NCBI GenBank assembly: GCA_041906305.1
Contig: JAYRJL010000004.1
Span: forward strand, 186,001 to 250,000
DNA from: SHVZ01 sp041906305
GTDB taxonomy: Bacteria; Pseudomonadota; Alphaproteobacteria; SHVZ01
Length of the DNA: 64,000 nucleotides
Direction of reading: 5' to 3'
Shown in pieces: positions 7,481 through 15,741 of the stretch. The notes below the pieces were generated by a model. The model saw nothing but the letters and a program-made list of their open reading frames with translations. It did no database searches and had not been told where the DNA came from. Position 1 is the first letter of the stretch. Each line of letters begins with the position of its first letter. The position numbers and the translations under genes were made by a program.

Positions 7481-8503
7481 ATGTTCGATACCGAGATCAG
7501 ATACCTTGCCGACGGTTTCGCCGCGGACGAGGCGCAGCCGCTTTCCTCCGCATCGGTCGACGATCGTCCGCTGCTGGATGCCTATTCGCAGTCGGTGACC
7601 CAGGTCGTCGAGGATGTGGGGCCGGCGGTGGTCCGCGTCGCGACGCCTCCGGATGCGGCGGCGAAGCGCCGCGGCGGATCGGGCTCGGGCGTCATCGTCT
7701 CGCCGGACGGACTTATCCTTACCAACAGCCACGTCGTCCAGCGGGCGCGCCAGGTGCGCATCGCCGCCTCCGACGGCCGCGAGGCCGAGGCATCGGTGCT
7801 CGGCGACGATCCGCATACCGATCTCGCGGTGCTCCGCGTCAATCACGGGGCGACCTTTCCGGCGGCGCGCCTCGGTGATTCCAAGCGGCTGAGGCGCGGC
7901 CAGCTGGTGGTCGCGATCGGCAATCCGCTGGGTTTCGATTCCACGGTGACGGCCGGCGTCGTCTCGGCGCTCGGTCGCAGCCTGCGCGCCGGTACCGGAT
8001 ACCTGATCGACGACGTGATCCAGACCGATGCGGCTCTCAACCCCGGCAATTCCGGCGGGCCGCTGGTCTCCAGCCGCGGCGAGGTGATCGGCATCAACAC
8101 AGCCGTTATCGCTGGTGCGCAGGGCATCTGCTTCGCGGTTTCGTCGAACACGGCGAGCCATGTGCTGACCGAGATCCTGCGGCACGGACGCGTACGCCGC
8201 GCCTTCATCGGCGTCGGCGCGCAGACGATCCCGATCCCGCGCCGCATGGCGCGCTCGCTCGGGCTCGACAGCGGAGCCGCGGTGATCGTGACGACGATCG
8301 ATCCGGACGGTCCCGCCGCCAAGGCGGGCTTGCGGGAGCGCGACATCGTCGTCTCGCTCGACGGCATTCCCGTCACCGGCGCCGACGACATGATCCGGCT
8401 CCTGAACGGCGACCGGATCGGCCGGCGCATCGAGCTTCTCGTGGTCGCCTCCGGACGGCTCCGCACCATCGAGGTCACGCCCGGCGAACGCGCCGGTCGA
8501 TAG
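7481..8503 (+). CDS. S1C (DegP/HtrA-like) serine protease with one PDZ domain, no signal peptide
   Basis: A 340-residue trypsin-like protease. From the ATG at 7481 the triad is H84 (LTNSHVV), D114 (HTDLAVL) and S191 (NPGNSGGPL), with the GSGSGVIVSPDGLILTN strand before it. One PDZ domain occupies roughly residues 245-335 (GLDSGAAVIVTTIDPDGPAAKAGL). Unlike DegP/DegQ/DegS there is no signal peptide or anchor: the N-terminus (MFDTEIRYLADGF) is acidic and soluble, so the product should be cytosolic. A TTG at 7454 would add nine residues without creating an export signal. It begins 28 bases after the TfoX gene. Confidence 0.88.
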   Translation: MFDTEIRYLADGFAADEAQPLSSASVDDRPLLDAYSQSVTQVVEDVGPAVVRVATPPDAAAKRRGGSGSGVIVSPDGLILTNSHVVQRARQVRIAASDGREAEASVLGDDPHTDLAVLRVNHGATFPAARLGDSKRLRRGQLVVAIGNPLGFDSTVTAGVVSALGRSLRAGTGYLIDDVIQTDAALNPGNSGGPLVSSRGEVIGINTAVIAGAQGICFAVSSNTASHVLTEILRHGRVRRAFIGVGAQTIPIPRRMARSLGLDSGAAVIVTTIDPDGPAAKAGLRERDIVVSLDGIPVTGADDMIRLLNGDRIGRRIELLVVASGRLRTIEVTPGERAGR

Positions 8504-8548
8504 CGGGACGGCAGCGGCCGGCGGCCCGTGCTAGAAGCCTTGCCTTAC

Positions 8549-11008
8549 ATGAAGGAAGGCTTGCCGATCGACGAGGCGCTGCCTCGGCTCAAGGTGGCGC
8601 TCGCCGCCGGGCCGAACGCCGTGCTGGTGGCGCCGCCCGGCGCCGGCAAGACCACGCGCGTGCCGCTGGCGCTGCTGGGTGAGAGCTGGCTCGGCGACAA
8701 GACGATCGTCGTTCTCGAACCGCGCCGGCTCGCCGCACGCGCGGCGGCACGGCGGATGGCCCAGATGCTGGGCGAAGACATCGGCGAGACCGTCGGATAC
8801 CGCGTCCATCTCGACAGCAAGGTGGGGCCGCGGACCCGTATCGAGGTGGTGACCGAAGGTGTGCTTACGCGGCGCATGCTCGGCGATCCCGAGCTCGTCC
8901 GGGTCGGCGCGATCCTGTTCGACGAGTTTCACGAGCGCAGCCTGAACGCCGATCTCGGCCTGGCGCTGGCGCTGGAGGCGCAAGGCGCCCTGCGCGGCGA
9001 TCTCCGCCTTCTGGTGATGTCGGCGACCATCGACGGCGCCCAGATCGCGCGCCTGCTCGGCGAGGCGCCGGTGATCGAGAGCCAGGGACGCGCATTCCCG
9101 GTAGAGACGCGCTACCTCGGCGACGTGGCTTTGCCCGAGGTCGAGAATGCGACTGCCTCCGCGATCCGCCGGGCATTGGCGGAAGAAGGCGGCAGCGTGC
9201 TCGCCTTCCTTCCCGGTGAGCGCGAGATCAGGCGTGTCGCCGATCGTCTCGGCGACGTCGCGGCGGCGATCCATCCGCTCTACGGCGCGCTGCCCGCGCG
9301 CGCTCAGGACGAGGCGATCCGTCCGGCGGCACCCGGCGAACGCAAGGTGGTGCTCGCGACCTCGATCGCCGAGACCAGCCTCACCATCGAGGGCGTGCGC
9401 GTCGTCGTCGACGCCGGCCTCGCCCGCGTCCAGCGCTTCGATCCGCGCACGGGCATGAGCCGGCTGGAGACGGTGCGGGCAGGGCGCGCATCGGTCGACC
9501 AGCGCCGGGGCCGCGCGGGGCGGCTGGAGCCGGGCATCTGCTATCGCCTGTGGAGCGAGGCGGCGCAGCGCGCGCTGCTACCGTCGCTGCCGCCGGAGAT
9601 TCTCGTCGCGGACCTCGCGCCCCTGGCGCTCGATCTCGCGGTGTGGGGCACGAGCGATCCGTCGTCGCTCTCCTGGCTGGATCCGCCGCCAATCGCGGCG
9701 ATGATCCAGGCACGCGCCCTGCTCGCGTCCCTCGGTGCGCTCGACGAGGAGGGACGCATAACCCGGCATGGCCGGCGCATGGCGGAACTGCCGCTGCATC
9801 CACGCCTCGCGCACATGGTCCTGGCCGGCGCGGAGCGGGGAAGCGGTGCGCGCGCCTGCGAAGTCGCGGCCTTGCTCTCCGAGCGCGACGTGCTGACGGC
9901 GCAGGCACGCGATCCGGATCTCCGTCGCCGTCTCGACGCGTTGAGCGGCGCGGCCGATCCGCACGCACACCGCGGGCGCATCGCCGAAGCCCGACAGGCG
10001 GCCCAGGCATGGAAGCGGCGCATCAAGTCGTCGACGGACGAGGCGCCGATGTCGGTCGGCGCACTGGTGGCGCTGGCATACCCTGGACGCGTCGCCCAGC
10101 GGCGGGGCGGGCAGGGGCAGTATCGGCTCGTGAACGGACGCGGCGCGGCGCTGGCGCCGGAGGATCCGCTGGCACGCGAACCCTATCTCGCGATCGCCGA
10201 TCTGGACGATGCCGGCCGCGACGCGCGCGTGTTCCTCGCGGCACCCATCGACCGGGCGGAGATGGAGACGTTGTTCGCCGACCGCATCGAGACGGGCGAG
10301 GACGTCGCCTGGGACGAGCGTGCCGAGGCGGTGGCGGCGGCGCGCCGCGTCAAGCTCGGCGCCCTGGTGCTGGAAGAGTCGAAATCGGAATCGGCGAGCG
10401 CGGAAGCGCGGGCTGCGGCGATGCTCGCCGGCATCCGCGCGATGGGCCTCGACGCCTTGCCCTGGACGCCGGGCCTCCGCAGCTTCCAGGCGCGGAACCG
10501 GTTCCTTCATCGCCATGATCCTGCATGGCCCGACTTCTCCGAGGAGGCGTTGCTTGCCGATATCGAGACGTGGCTCGCGCCGTTTCTGGGCAATGCCTCG
10601 CGGCGCGCGCACCTGGCGCGCATAGACCTTTCCGCCGCGCTGGCCGCGCGCCTCGACTGGGCGCAGCAGAAGAAGCTCGATGCGCTGGCGCCGACGCATC
10701 TCGAGGTTCCGTCCGGTTCGCGGATCGCGCTCGACTACGCGACTGATCCGCCGGTGCTCGCGGTCAAGCTGCAGGAGATGTTCGGTCAAGTCGATACGCC
10801 CACCGTCGCCGGCGGCAAGGTCGCGGTCGTCGTCCACCTGCTGTCGCCGGCGGGCCGTCCCCTGCAGGTGACGCAAGACCTCCGCAACTTCTGGCGGACT
10901 GGCTATGCAGCGGTTCGCGCGGAGCTTCGCGGCCGCTACCCACGGCACCCCTGGCCGGAAGACCCGCTGACCGCGCCGCCGACCCGGCGGACGAAAGCGC
11001 GGATGTAG
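8549..11008 (+). CDS. hrpB: ATP-dependent RNA helicase HrpB
   Basis: An 819-residue DEAH/RHA-type helicase of full HrpB length. Walker A is PPGAGKTTRVPLALL (about 29-43), motif II is DEFH at 125-128, motif III VMSATIDG, the QRRGRAGRLEPG motif VI, then the long HrpB-specific C-terminal half with FLAAPIDRAEMETLF and the conserved end that includes GRYPRHPWPEDP. The DEFH variant is frequent in HrpB. The cellular role is poorly defined. The start is uncertain: ATG 8549 has no clear Shine-Dalgarno, and GTG 8528 adds seven residues. A GCTAGAAG motif 12 bases upstream hints at a promoter close to the start. Confidence 0.93.
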   Translation: MKEGLPIDEALPRLKVALAAGPNAVLVAPPGAGKTTRVPLALLGESWLGDKTIVVLEPRRLAARAAARRMAQMLGEDIGETVGYRVHLDSKVGPRTRIEVVTEGVLTRRMLGDPELVRVGAILFDEFHERSLNADLGLALALEAQGALRGDLRLLVMSATIDGAQIARLLGEAPVIESQGRAFPVETRYLGDVALPEVENATASAIRRALAEEGGSVLAFLPGEREIRRVADRLGDVAAAIHPLYGALPARAQDEAIRPAAPGERKVVLATSIAETSLTIEGVRVVVDAGLARVQRFDPRTGMSRLETVRAGRASVDQRRGRAGRLEPGICYRLWSEAAQRALLPSLPPEILVADLAPLALDLAVWGTSDPSSLSWLDPPPIAAMIQARALLASLGALDEEGRITRHGRRMAELPLHPRLAHMVLAGAERGSGARACEVAALLSERDVLTAQARDPDLRRRLDALSGAADPHAHRGRIAEARQAAQAWKRRIKSSTDEAPMSVGALVALAYPGRVAQRRGGQGQYRLVNGRGAALAPEDPLAREPYLAIADLDDAGRDARVFLAAPIDRAEMETLFADRIETGEDVAWDERAEAVAAARRVKLGALVLEESKSESASAEARAAAMLAGIRAMGLDALPWTPGLRSFQARNRFLHRHDPAWPDFSEEALLADIETWLAPFLGNASRRAHLARIDLSAALAARLDWAQQKKLDALAPTHLEVPSGSRIALDYATDPPVLAVKLQEMFGQVDTPTVAGGKVAVVVHLLSPAGRPLQVTQDLRNFWRTGYAAVRAELRGRYPRHPWPEDPLTAPPTRRTKARM

Positions 11009-11010
11009 AT

Positions 11011-11034
11011 CCGAAACGGCTCGTTTCGTTTCGG
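11011..11034 (+). terminator. Hairpin with two alternative pairings after hrpB
   Basis: CGAAACG (11012-11018) can pair with CGTTTCG at 11022-11028 (3-base loop) or, extended to CCGAAACG (11011-11018), with CGTTTCGG at 11027-11034 (8-base loop). It begins two bases after the hrpB stop and is followed by only a short A/T stretch. It is either a weak terminator or a switchable leader element for the SBP gene at 11086. Confidence 0.3.
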
Positions 11035-11085
11035 AAAGTCCGTGCTAATCTCTCTCCTCGATCCAACATCTGAGGGGAGGTGACC

Positions 11086-12663
11086 ATGAGAAACAAGTTG
11101 GTGCTGGCGCTGGGGCTGCTCGCCGCGACGGCGATCGCAGCTCCGGCGTCCGCGCAGAAGGTCCTGAAGGTCGTGCCGCACGCGGACCTGCGCGTGCTCG
11201 ACGGCTACCAGACCACCGCGACGATCACCGCCATGCACATGGCATCGATCTACGACGCGCTGTTCGCCTGGGACGAGAAACTGGAAGCCAAGCCGGATGC
11301 GGTCGGCAACTGGTCGATGTCGCCGGACAAGCTCAAGTACACCTACACGCTCCGCGACGGCCTCAAGTTCCATGACGGCTCGCCGGTGACGGCGAAGGAC
11401 GCCGTCGCTTCGGTCAAGCGCCTGATGGCGCGCGAGACCCTCGGCCGAACGCTGCAGACATTCGCTGCCTCGGTCGACGTGGTCGACAACAAGACCTTCA
11501 CGATCACGCTGAAGGAGCCATTCGGCTTCACCAACTTCACGCTCTCCGGCATCAACCAGGCCGCCGGCATCATGCGCGAGAAGGAAGCCTCGATCGATCC
11601 GGCCACTCCGGTGACCGAGACGATCGGCTCCGGCCCGTTCAAGTTCGTCAAGGCCGAGTACTCGCCGGGCGCCAAGGTGGTCTACGAGAAGAACCGGGAC
11701 TACGTGCCGCGCACCGAGGCGCCCTCGGGCTTCGCCGGCGCACGCATCGTCAAGGTCGACCGCGTCGAGTACACGGTCATCCCGGACGACGCGACCAAGT
11801 TCGCCGCCCTGCAGAAGGGCGAGGTCGACGTCCTCGACCAGCCCTCGCTCGATCTCGTGCCGACGATCGAGAAGGACCCGAACATCGTCATCTCGAGCCT
11901 GTTCACCGGCGGCACCTTCGGCGTGATGCGGCCCAACCACCTGCATGCGCCGTTCAACAACCTGAAGGCCCGCCAGGCGCTGGCGATGATGGTCGACCAG
12001 CGCGAGTACGCGCAGGCCGCCTACGGCGGCGAACGGTTCTGGAAGGATTCGACGCCCTGCTTCTCGCTTTGGGTCTGCGGCACGCCGTTCGGCACCAGCG
12101 CCGGTTCCGAGCCGTTCCAGAAGCAGAACATCGAGAAGGCCAAGCAGCTGATGGCCGAAGCCGGCTACAAGGGCGAGAAGATCACCCTGATCGGTGCCTC
12201 GGACATCGGCTTCCTCAAGGCGCTGACGCTGGTCACCGCCGAGAACCTCAAGAAGATCGGCGTGAACGTCGACCTGCAGATCATGGAGTGGGGCAACGTC
12301 ATCGCCCGCCGCGGCAAGAAGGACGCGCCCGACCAGGGCGGCTGGCACATCTTCCACACCACCGCCGGCGGCGCCTCCCAGGCGCTTCCGTTCGTCAACA
12401 ACTCGACGGCGACGACCTGCGATGCGGCCTGGTTCGGCTGGCCTTGCGATGCCGAGGCCGAGAAGATGCGTCAGGCCTTCATCCGCGAGACCGACCCGGC
12501 GAAGCAGAAGCAGATCGCCGAAGCGCTGCACAAGCGCCTCTGGACCGAGAACATCCCCTACATCCCGGTCGGCCAGTACGACCAGCCGACCATCCACCGG
12601 AAGAACATCACCGGCTGGCTCAAGGGCGGCATGGCCGTCTGGTGGAACATCGAGAAGAACTGA
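11086..12663 (+). CDS. Peptide/nickel-type ABC transporter substrate-binding protein (SBP family 5), orphan
   Basis: A 525-residue secreted binding protein. A classical signal peptide (MRNKLVLALGLLAATAIA) ends at ASA-Q. The mature protein has the family-5 landmarks: VPHADLRVLDGYQTTA, LRDGLKFHDGSPVTAKDAV, TIGSGPFKFVKAEY, and a long C-terminal lobe ending WWNIEKN. Start ATG 11086 has a strong GAGGGGAGG upstream. No permease or ATPase genes are adjacent, so the partner transporter is elsewhere or the gene is a free-standing receptor. It is clearly related in design to the orphan SBP at 44854-46455. A good terminator follows. Confidence 0.9.
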   Translation: MRNKLVLALGLLAATAIAAPASAQKVLKVVPHADLRVLDGYQTTATITAMHMASIYDALFAWDEKLEAKPDAVGNWSMSPDKLKYTYTLRDGLKFHDGSPVTAKDAVASVKRLMARETLGRTLQTFAASVDVVDNKTFTITLKEPFGFTNFTLSGINQAAGIMREKEASIDPATPVTETIGSGPFKFVKAEYSPGAKVVYEKNRDYVPRTEAPSGFAGARIVKVDRVEYTVIPDDATKFAALQKGEVDVLDQPSLDLVPTIEKDPNIVISSLFTGGTFGVMRPNHLHAPFNNLKARQALAMMVDQREYAQAAYGGERFWKDSTPCFSLWVCGTPFGTSAGSEPFQKQNIEKAKQLMAEAGYKGEKITLIGASDIGFLKALTLVTAENLKKIGVNVDLQIMEWGNVIARRGKKDAPDQGGWHIFHTTAGGASQALPFVNNSTATTCDAAWFGWPCDAEAEKMRQAFIRETDPAKQKQIAEALHKRLWTENIPYIPVGQYDQPTIHRKNITGWLKGGMAVWWNIEKN

Positions 12664-12685
12664 TCGACGTCTGATTTGATATCGG

Positions 12686-12718
12686 CCCCGCCGGCTTCGG
12701 TCGGCGGGGTTTTCTTTT
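12686..12718 (+). terminator. Rho-independent terminator after the SBP gene
   Basis: CCCCGCCG (12686-12693) pairs with CGGCGGGG (12702-12709) and is followed by TTTTCTTTT. It lies 23 bases after the SBP stop and just before the convergent DUF2794 stop, so it ends the plus-strand transcript. Confidence 0.85.
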
Positions 12719-12723
12719 GGGGC

Positions 12724-13056
12724 TCAGGCCCCGACCAGCTTCGGACGCCCTTCGAGCACCGCCAGCACGTCGAGAAGCGAACCGCCGGCCTTGAGCCGCC
12801 GCGGGCCGGCGAATACCGCGTACCCGGCCGGGCGCTGGTTGTCGGAGGACTTGGCGATCGAGAACAGCGGCCGGTCGAAGCTGTGCCGGAAGACAGAGAA
12901 GATCGCCATGCCCGCCTTGTGGTCGATGGCGTAGTCGCGCCACTCGCCGGCCGCGACCTGGCGGCTGTAGAGGGCGAGAAGCTGCATGAGTTCGGGGCGG
13001 CTGAAATACACCTGGCGCGGCCGTTTGCGGTCGGCGAGGCGGACCAGCTCGGTCAT
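12724..13056 (-). CDS. DUF2794 domain protein
   Basis: A 110-residue protein matching DUF2794, a small family found almost only in Alphaproteobacteria. Signature segments are VYFSRPELMQLLALYSRQVA, AGEWRDYAIDHKAGMAIFSVF and the closing LLDVLAVLEGRPKL. Function is unknown, and there is no membrane segment or signal peptide. ATG at 13056 is chosen because the family begins a few residues before this motif. The 157-base gap to the divergent AhpD-like gene holds both promoters. Confidence 0.82.
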   Translation of the reverse strand: MTELVRLADRKRPRQVYFSRPELMQLLALYSRQVAAGEWRDYAIDHKAGMAIFSVFRHSFDRPLFSIAKSSDNQRPAGYAVFAGPRRLKAGGSLLDVLAVLEGRPKLVGA

Positions 13057-13213
13057 TACGCTGCGGCACTCGCGGCAAGGCGCCGCAGAAGGAAAGCCAC
13101 CATGGCTCGAAGTCTTCCCCAATTCGGCGCGGCCGTAAAGAGGAGGAAAGGGGTGGCGCGGAACGGGCCCGCGGTCCCATCCTGAGGGCTCTCCCAGCGA
13201 AAGGGTCGCCACG

Positions 13214-13675
13214 ATGAAGTCCCGGTTGAGCCGCGCGGAGTTCCACAAGCTGGCGCCCGAGGTGCGGACGCATCTGGGGCCGCTCAACCAGATCGCGATC
13301 GACGCGGGCGGCCTCGAAAAATCGCTGATCGAGCTGGTCAAGATCCGCGCGTCCCAGATCAACGGCTGCGCCTTCTGCCTCGACATGCATACCCGCGAGG
13401 CCCGGTCGCTCGGCGAGAGCGAGGAGCGTCTGCACGTGCTCGCAGCCTGGCACGAGTCGCCGGCCTTCACCGAGCGGGAGAGGGCGGCGCTGGCCTGGAC
13501 GGACGCCCTGACCGACATGGCCGACGGCCATGTCCCCGAGGAAGTCTACGCCGAGGTCAAAAATGCCTTTTCCGATAAGGAACTGGCCTATCTGACCGCC
13601 GCCGTGGTGTCGATCAACGGCTGGAATCGGATCGCGGTCGCCTTCCGGTTCCTGCCGGACGCCCGACGGACTTGA
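13214..13675 (+). CDS. Carboxymuconolactone decarboxylase / AhpD-like peroxidase-family protein
   Basis: A 153-residue CMD-family protein. INGCAFCLDMHTREA carries the AhpD-type CxxC (C52, C55) with H59 in the proton-relay position, and the AALAWTDALTDM helix follows. The domain supports alkylhydroperoxidase or thiol-disulfide activity, with the physiological electron donor unknown. The stop is 72 bases before the TPR gene. Confidence 0.88.
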   Translation: MKSRLSRAEFHKLAPEVRTHLGPLNQIAIDAGGLEKSLIELVKIRASQINGCAFCLDMHTREARSLGESEERLHVLAAWHESPAFTERERAALAWTDALTDMADGHVPEEVYAEVKNAFSDKELAYLTAAVVSINGWNRIAVAFRFLPDARRT

Positions 13676-13747
13676 GGCGTTTGCTCCAGGCCCGTCGCGC
13701 CGGTATGTTAGCGGCCCTTTTTGAGACGGCCCTTAAGGAACCTGCGG

Positions 13748-14389
13748 GTGACGGATTTTATCCAGGAAGTCGATGAGGATCTTCGCCGCGAACATTACAA
13801 GCGGCTGTGGGACAAGTACGGGAAGTTCGCCGTCGCCGCCGCGGTCGCCCTGGTTCTCGCCATTGCCGGCACGGTCGCCTATCGCGACTGGCAGAAGAAC
13901 CGCCGGGCCGAGGACACGCGAAAGCTGATCGAGGCGGTCGAGCTCTCGGTGACCGACCAGAAGCTGGGTCCCGACGCGCTCGCCTCGCTCGCCAAGAGCG
14001 CGGGGGGCGGCGTCGGCACGCTGGCGCGTCTGCATCAGGCGGCGGCGCTGATCCGCGGCAACGAAACCGCCAAGGCGATCGAGGTCTACGACCAGGTCGC
14101 AGCCGACGGTTCGGTCGATCCGATCTTCCGCGATCTCGCGGTCCTGCTCGCCTCCCAGCACCGCGCCGACGGGCCGGAGGCACCGGCCGCCGCGCTCAAG
14201 CTGGCGCCGCTCACGCAGGACACCAATCCCTGGCGCCACCCGGCGCTCGAACTGACCGCCGCGATCGCGCTCAATCAAGGCGACAAGTCGCGGGCGCGCG
14301 ACATCTTCCGTCGCCTGGCGGACGACGCGACGGCGTCGGCCGCGATCCGCGGACGGGCGGCCGAGATGGCCGCGGCCCTGGCCGACTGA
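13748..14389 (+). CDS. YfgM-like membrane-anchored tetratricopeptide protein
   Basis: A 213-residue protein: a short cytosolic N-terminus (TDFIQEVDEDLRREHYKRLW), one membrane helix around residues 22-42, then a periplasmic TPR-like helical domain. This is the YfgM architecture, and YfgM works with SecYEG/PpiD and outer-membrane assembly in E. coli. Gene order (YfgM-like, BamB-like, Der) is the same as in many proteobacteria. The GTG at 13748 is preferred over a TTG at 13721 because it gives the family start. The BamB-like gene begins 7 bases after the stop. Confidence 0.82.
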   Translation: MTDFIQEVDEDLRREHYKRLWDKYGKFAVAAAVALVLAIAGTVAYRDWQKNRRAEDTRKLIEAVELSVTDQKLGPDALASLAKSAGGGVGTLARLHQAAALIRGNETAKAIEVYDQVAADGSVDPIFRDLAVLLASQHRADGPEAPAAALKLAPLTQDTNPWRHPALELTAAIALNQGDKSRARDIFRRLADDATASAAIRGRAAEMAAALAD

Positions 14390-14396
14390 CGCCTCG

Positions 14397-15731
14397 ATGA
14401 GCCTGGACCGCCGTCGTTTCCTGACCATGCTCGGCGCTTCGGCCCTGAGCGGCTGCGGCATCACCGACGACTGGTTCGGCGCCACGCCGCCGCCGCCGCT
14501 TCCCGGAACGCGGCTATCCGTTCTCGTGCTCGACCAGAAGCTCGAGCCCGATCCGAACCTCGCCGACCTTCCTGTCCGGCTGCCGCGTCCCTTCGCCAAC
14601 GAGGCCTGGCCCGTGTCGGGCGGAACCCCCGGCCATGCGATGCAGCATCTCGACGGCGCCGAGGAGCTGAAGCTCGGGTGGCGTATCCGGGCCGGCGCGG
14701 GCAGTTCCAGCTCGATCCGTCTTCTGGCTCAGCCGGTGATCGCCGACGGCAAGGTCTTCTTCATCGACGCCGACGCGCGCGTCGGTGCCTATGATGCGAG
14801 GACCGGCGCCCGTCTGTGGCAGGCCTCTGCGAGGCCGGAGGACGAGGGCGGCGATCCCGCGCATTGCGGCGGTCTCGCATATTCGGAAGGTCGACTCTAC
14901 GCCGGCACCGGCTTCGCGCAGGTCGTGGCCTTCGACGCATCGAACGGCAAGCAGCTCTGGCGCACCTCCATGTCGGGACCCGTGCGCTCGGCGCCGACCG
15001 CCGTCCCCGGTCGTGTCGTCGTCGCCACCGTCGACAACCAGTGCACGGTGCTCGACGCCGGCGACGGCAGCCGCCAATGGGTGCATGCCGGTATTCCCGA
15101 GGTGGCGGGCCTTTTGGGCGGACCCAGCCCTGCCGTCGACGGCGGCACGATCGTCGTCGCCTACTCGTCGGGCGAGCTCTTCGCGCTTCGTCTCGAGAAC
15201 GGCCGCATCATCTGGCAGGACGCACTGGTGCAGGTCCGGCGCTCCGACCAGGTCGCAGGGCTTTCGGACATTCGCGGCAACCCGGTCATCGACCGCGGCC
15301 TCGTGGTGGCGACCGGCAACTCCGGGCGCACGGTCGGCATCGACCTTCGCACCGGCGCGCGGGTCTGGGACGTCGACCTCGGCGGCATCGACATGCCCTG
15401 GGTCGCCGGCGACTTCGTGTTCGTGCTGTCGACCGAGGCCGAACTCGTGTGCCTGACCCGCCGCGACGGGCGCGTGCGCTGGGTCGCCTCGCTCGGCCGC
15501 TGGAAGGACGAGGCGAAGAAGCGCGATCCGCTGTTCTGGGCGGGACCCGTGCTGGTCAAGGATCGCCTGCTGGTGGTCGGAAGCCATGGCGAGATGGTTG
15601 CGGTCTCGCCTTACACGGGCCAGTTCCTCGGCCGGCTCTCGCTTCCGTCGGGCATCAGCCTGGCACCGATCGTCGCCGATCGCGCCGTCTACGCCCTGAC
15701 CGACTCCGCCGATCTGCTCCGGCTGGCTTGA
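14397..15731 (+). CDS. BamB-like PQQ-type beta-propeller lipoprotein
   Basis: A 444-residue protein with an N-terminal RRRFLTMLGASALSGC segment that reads as a lipoprotein signal, with Cys20 as the lipidated residue. The rest is an eight-bladed propeller with repeats such as VGAYDARTGARLWQA, VVAFDASNGKQLWRTS and TVLDAGDGSRQWVHAG, the PQQ-like family used by BamB. BamB assists BamA in outer-membrane protein insertion. The twin Arg pair near the start could also suggest Tat use. It is tightly placed between the YfgM-like gene (7 bases) and der (10 bases). Confidence 0.88.
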   Translation: MSLDRRRFLTMLGASALSGCGITDDWFGATPPPPLPGTRLSVLVLDQKLEPDPNLADLPVRLPRPFANEAWPVSGGTPGHAMQHLDGAEELKLGWRIRAGAGSSSSIRLLAQPVIADGKVFFIDADARVGAYDARTGARLWQASARPEDEGGDPAHCGGLAYSEGRLYAGTGFAQVVAFDASNGKQLWRTSMSGPVRSAPTAVPGRVVVATVDNQCTVLDAGDGSRQWVHAGIPEVAGLLGGPSPAVDGGTIVVAYSSGELFALRLENGRIIWQDALVQVRRSDQVAGLSDIRGNPVIDRGLVVATGNSGRTVGIDLRTGARVWDVDLGGIDMPWVAGDFVFVLSTEAELVCLTRRDGRVRWVASLGRWKDEAKKRDPLFWAGPVLVKDRLLVVGSHGEMVAVSPYTGQFLGRLSLPSGISLAPIVADRAVYALTDSADLLRLA

Positions 15732-15741
15732 AGCCAAACCG

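Noticed and set aside
12724..13518. A longer minus-strand start for the DUF2794 gene
   Set aside because: The extension would overlap the divergent AhpD-like gene; the family begins near ATG 13056.
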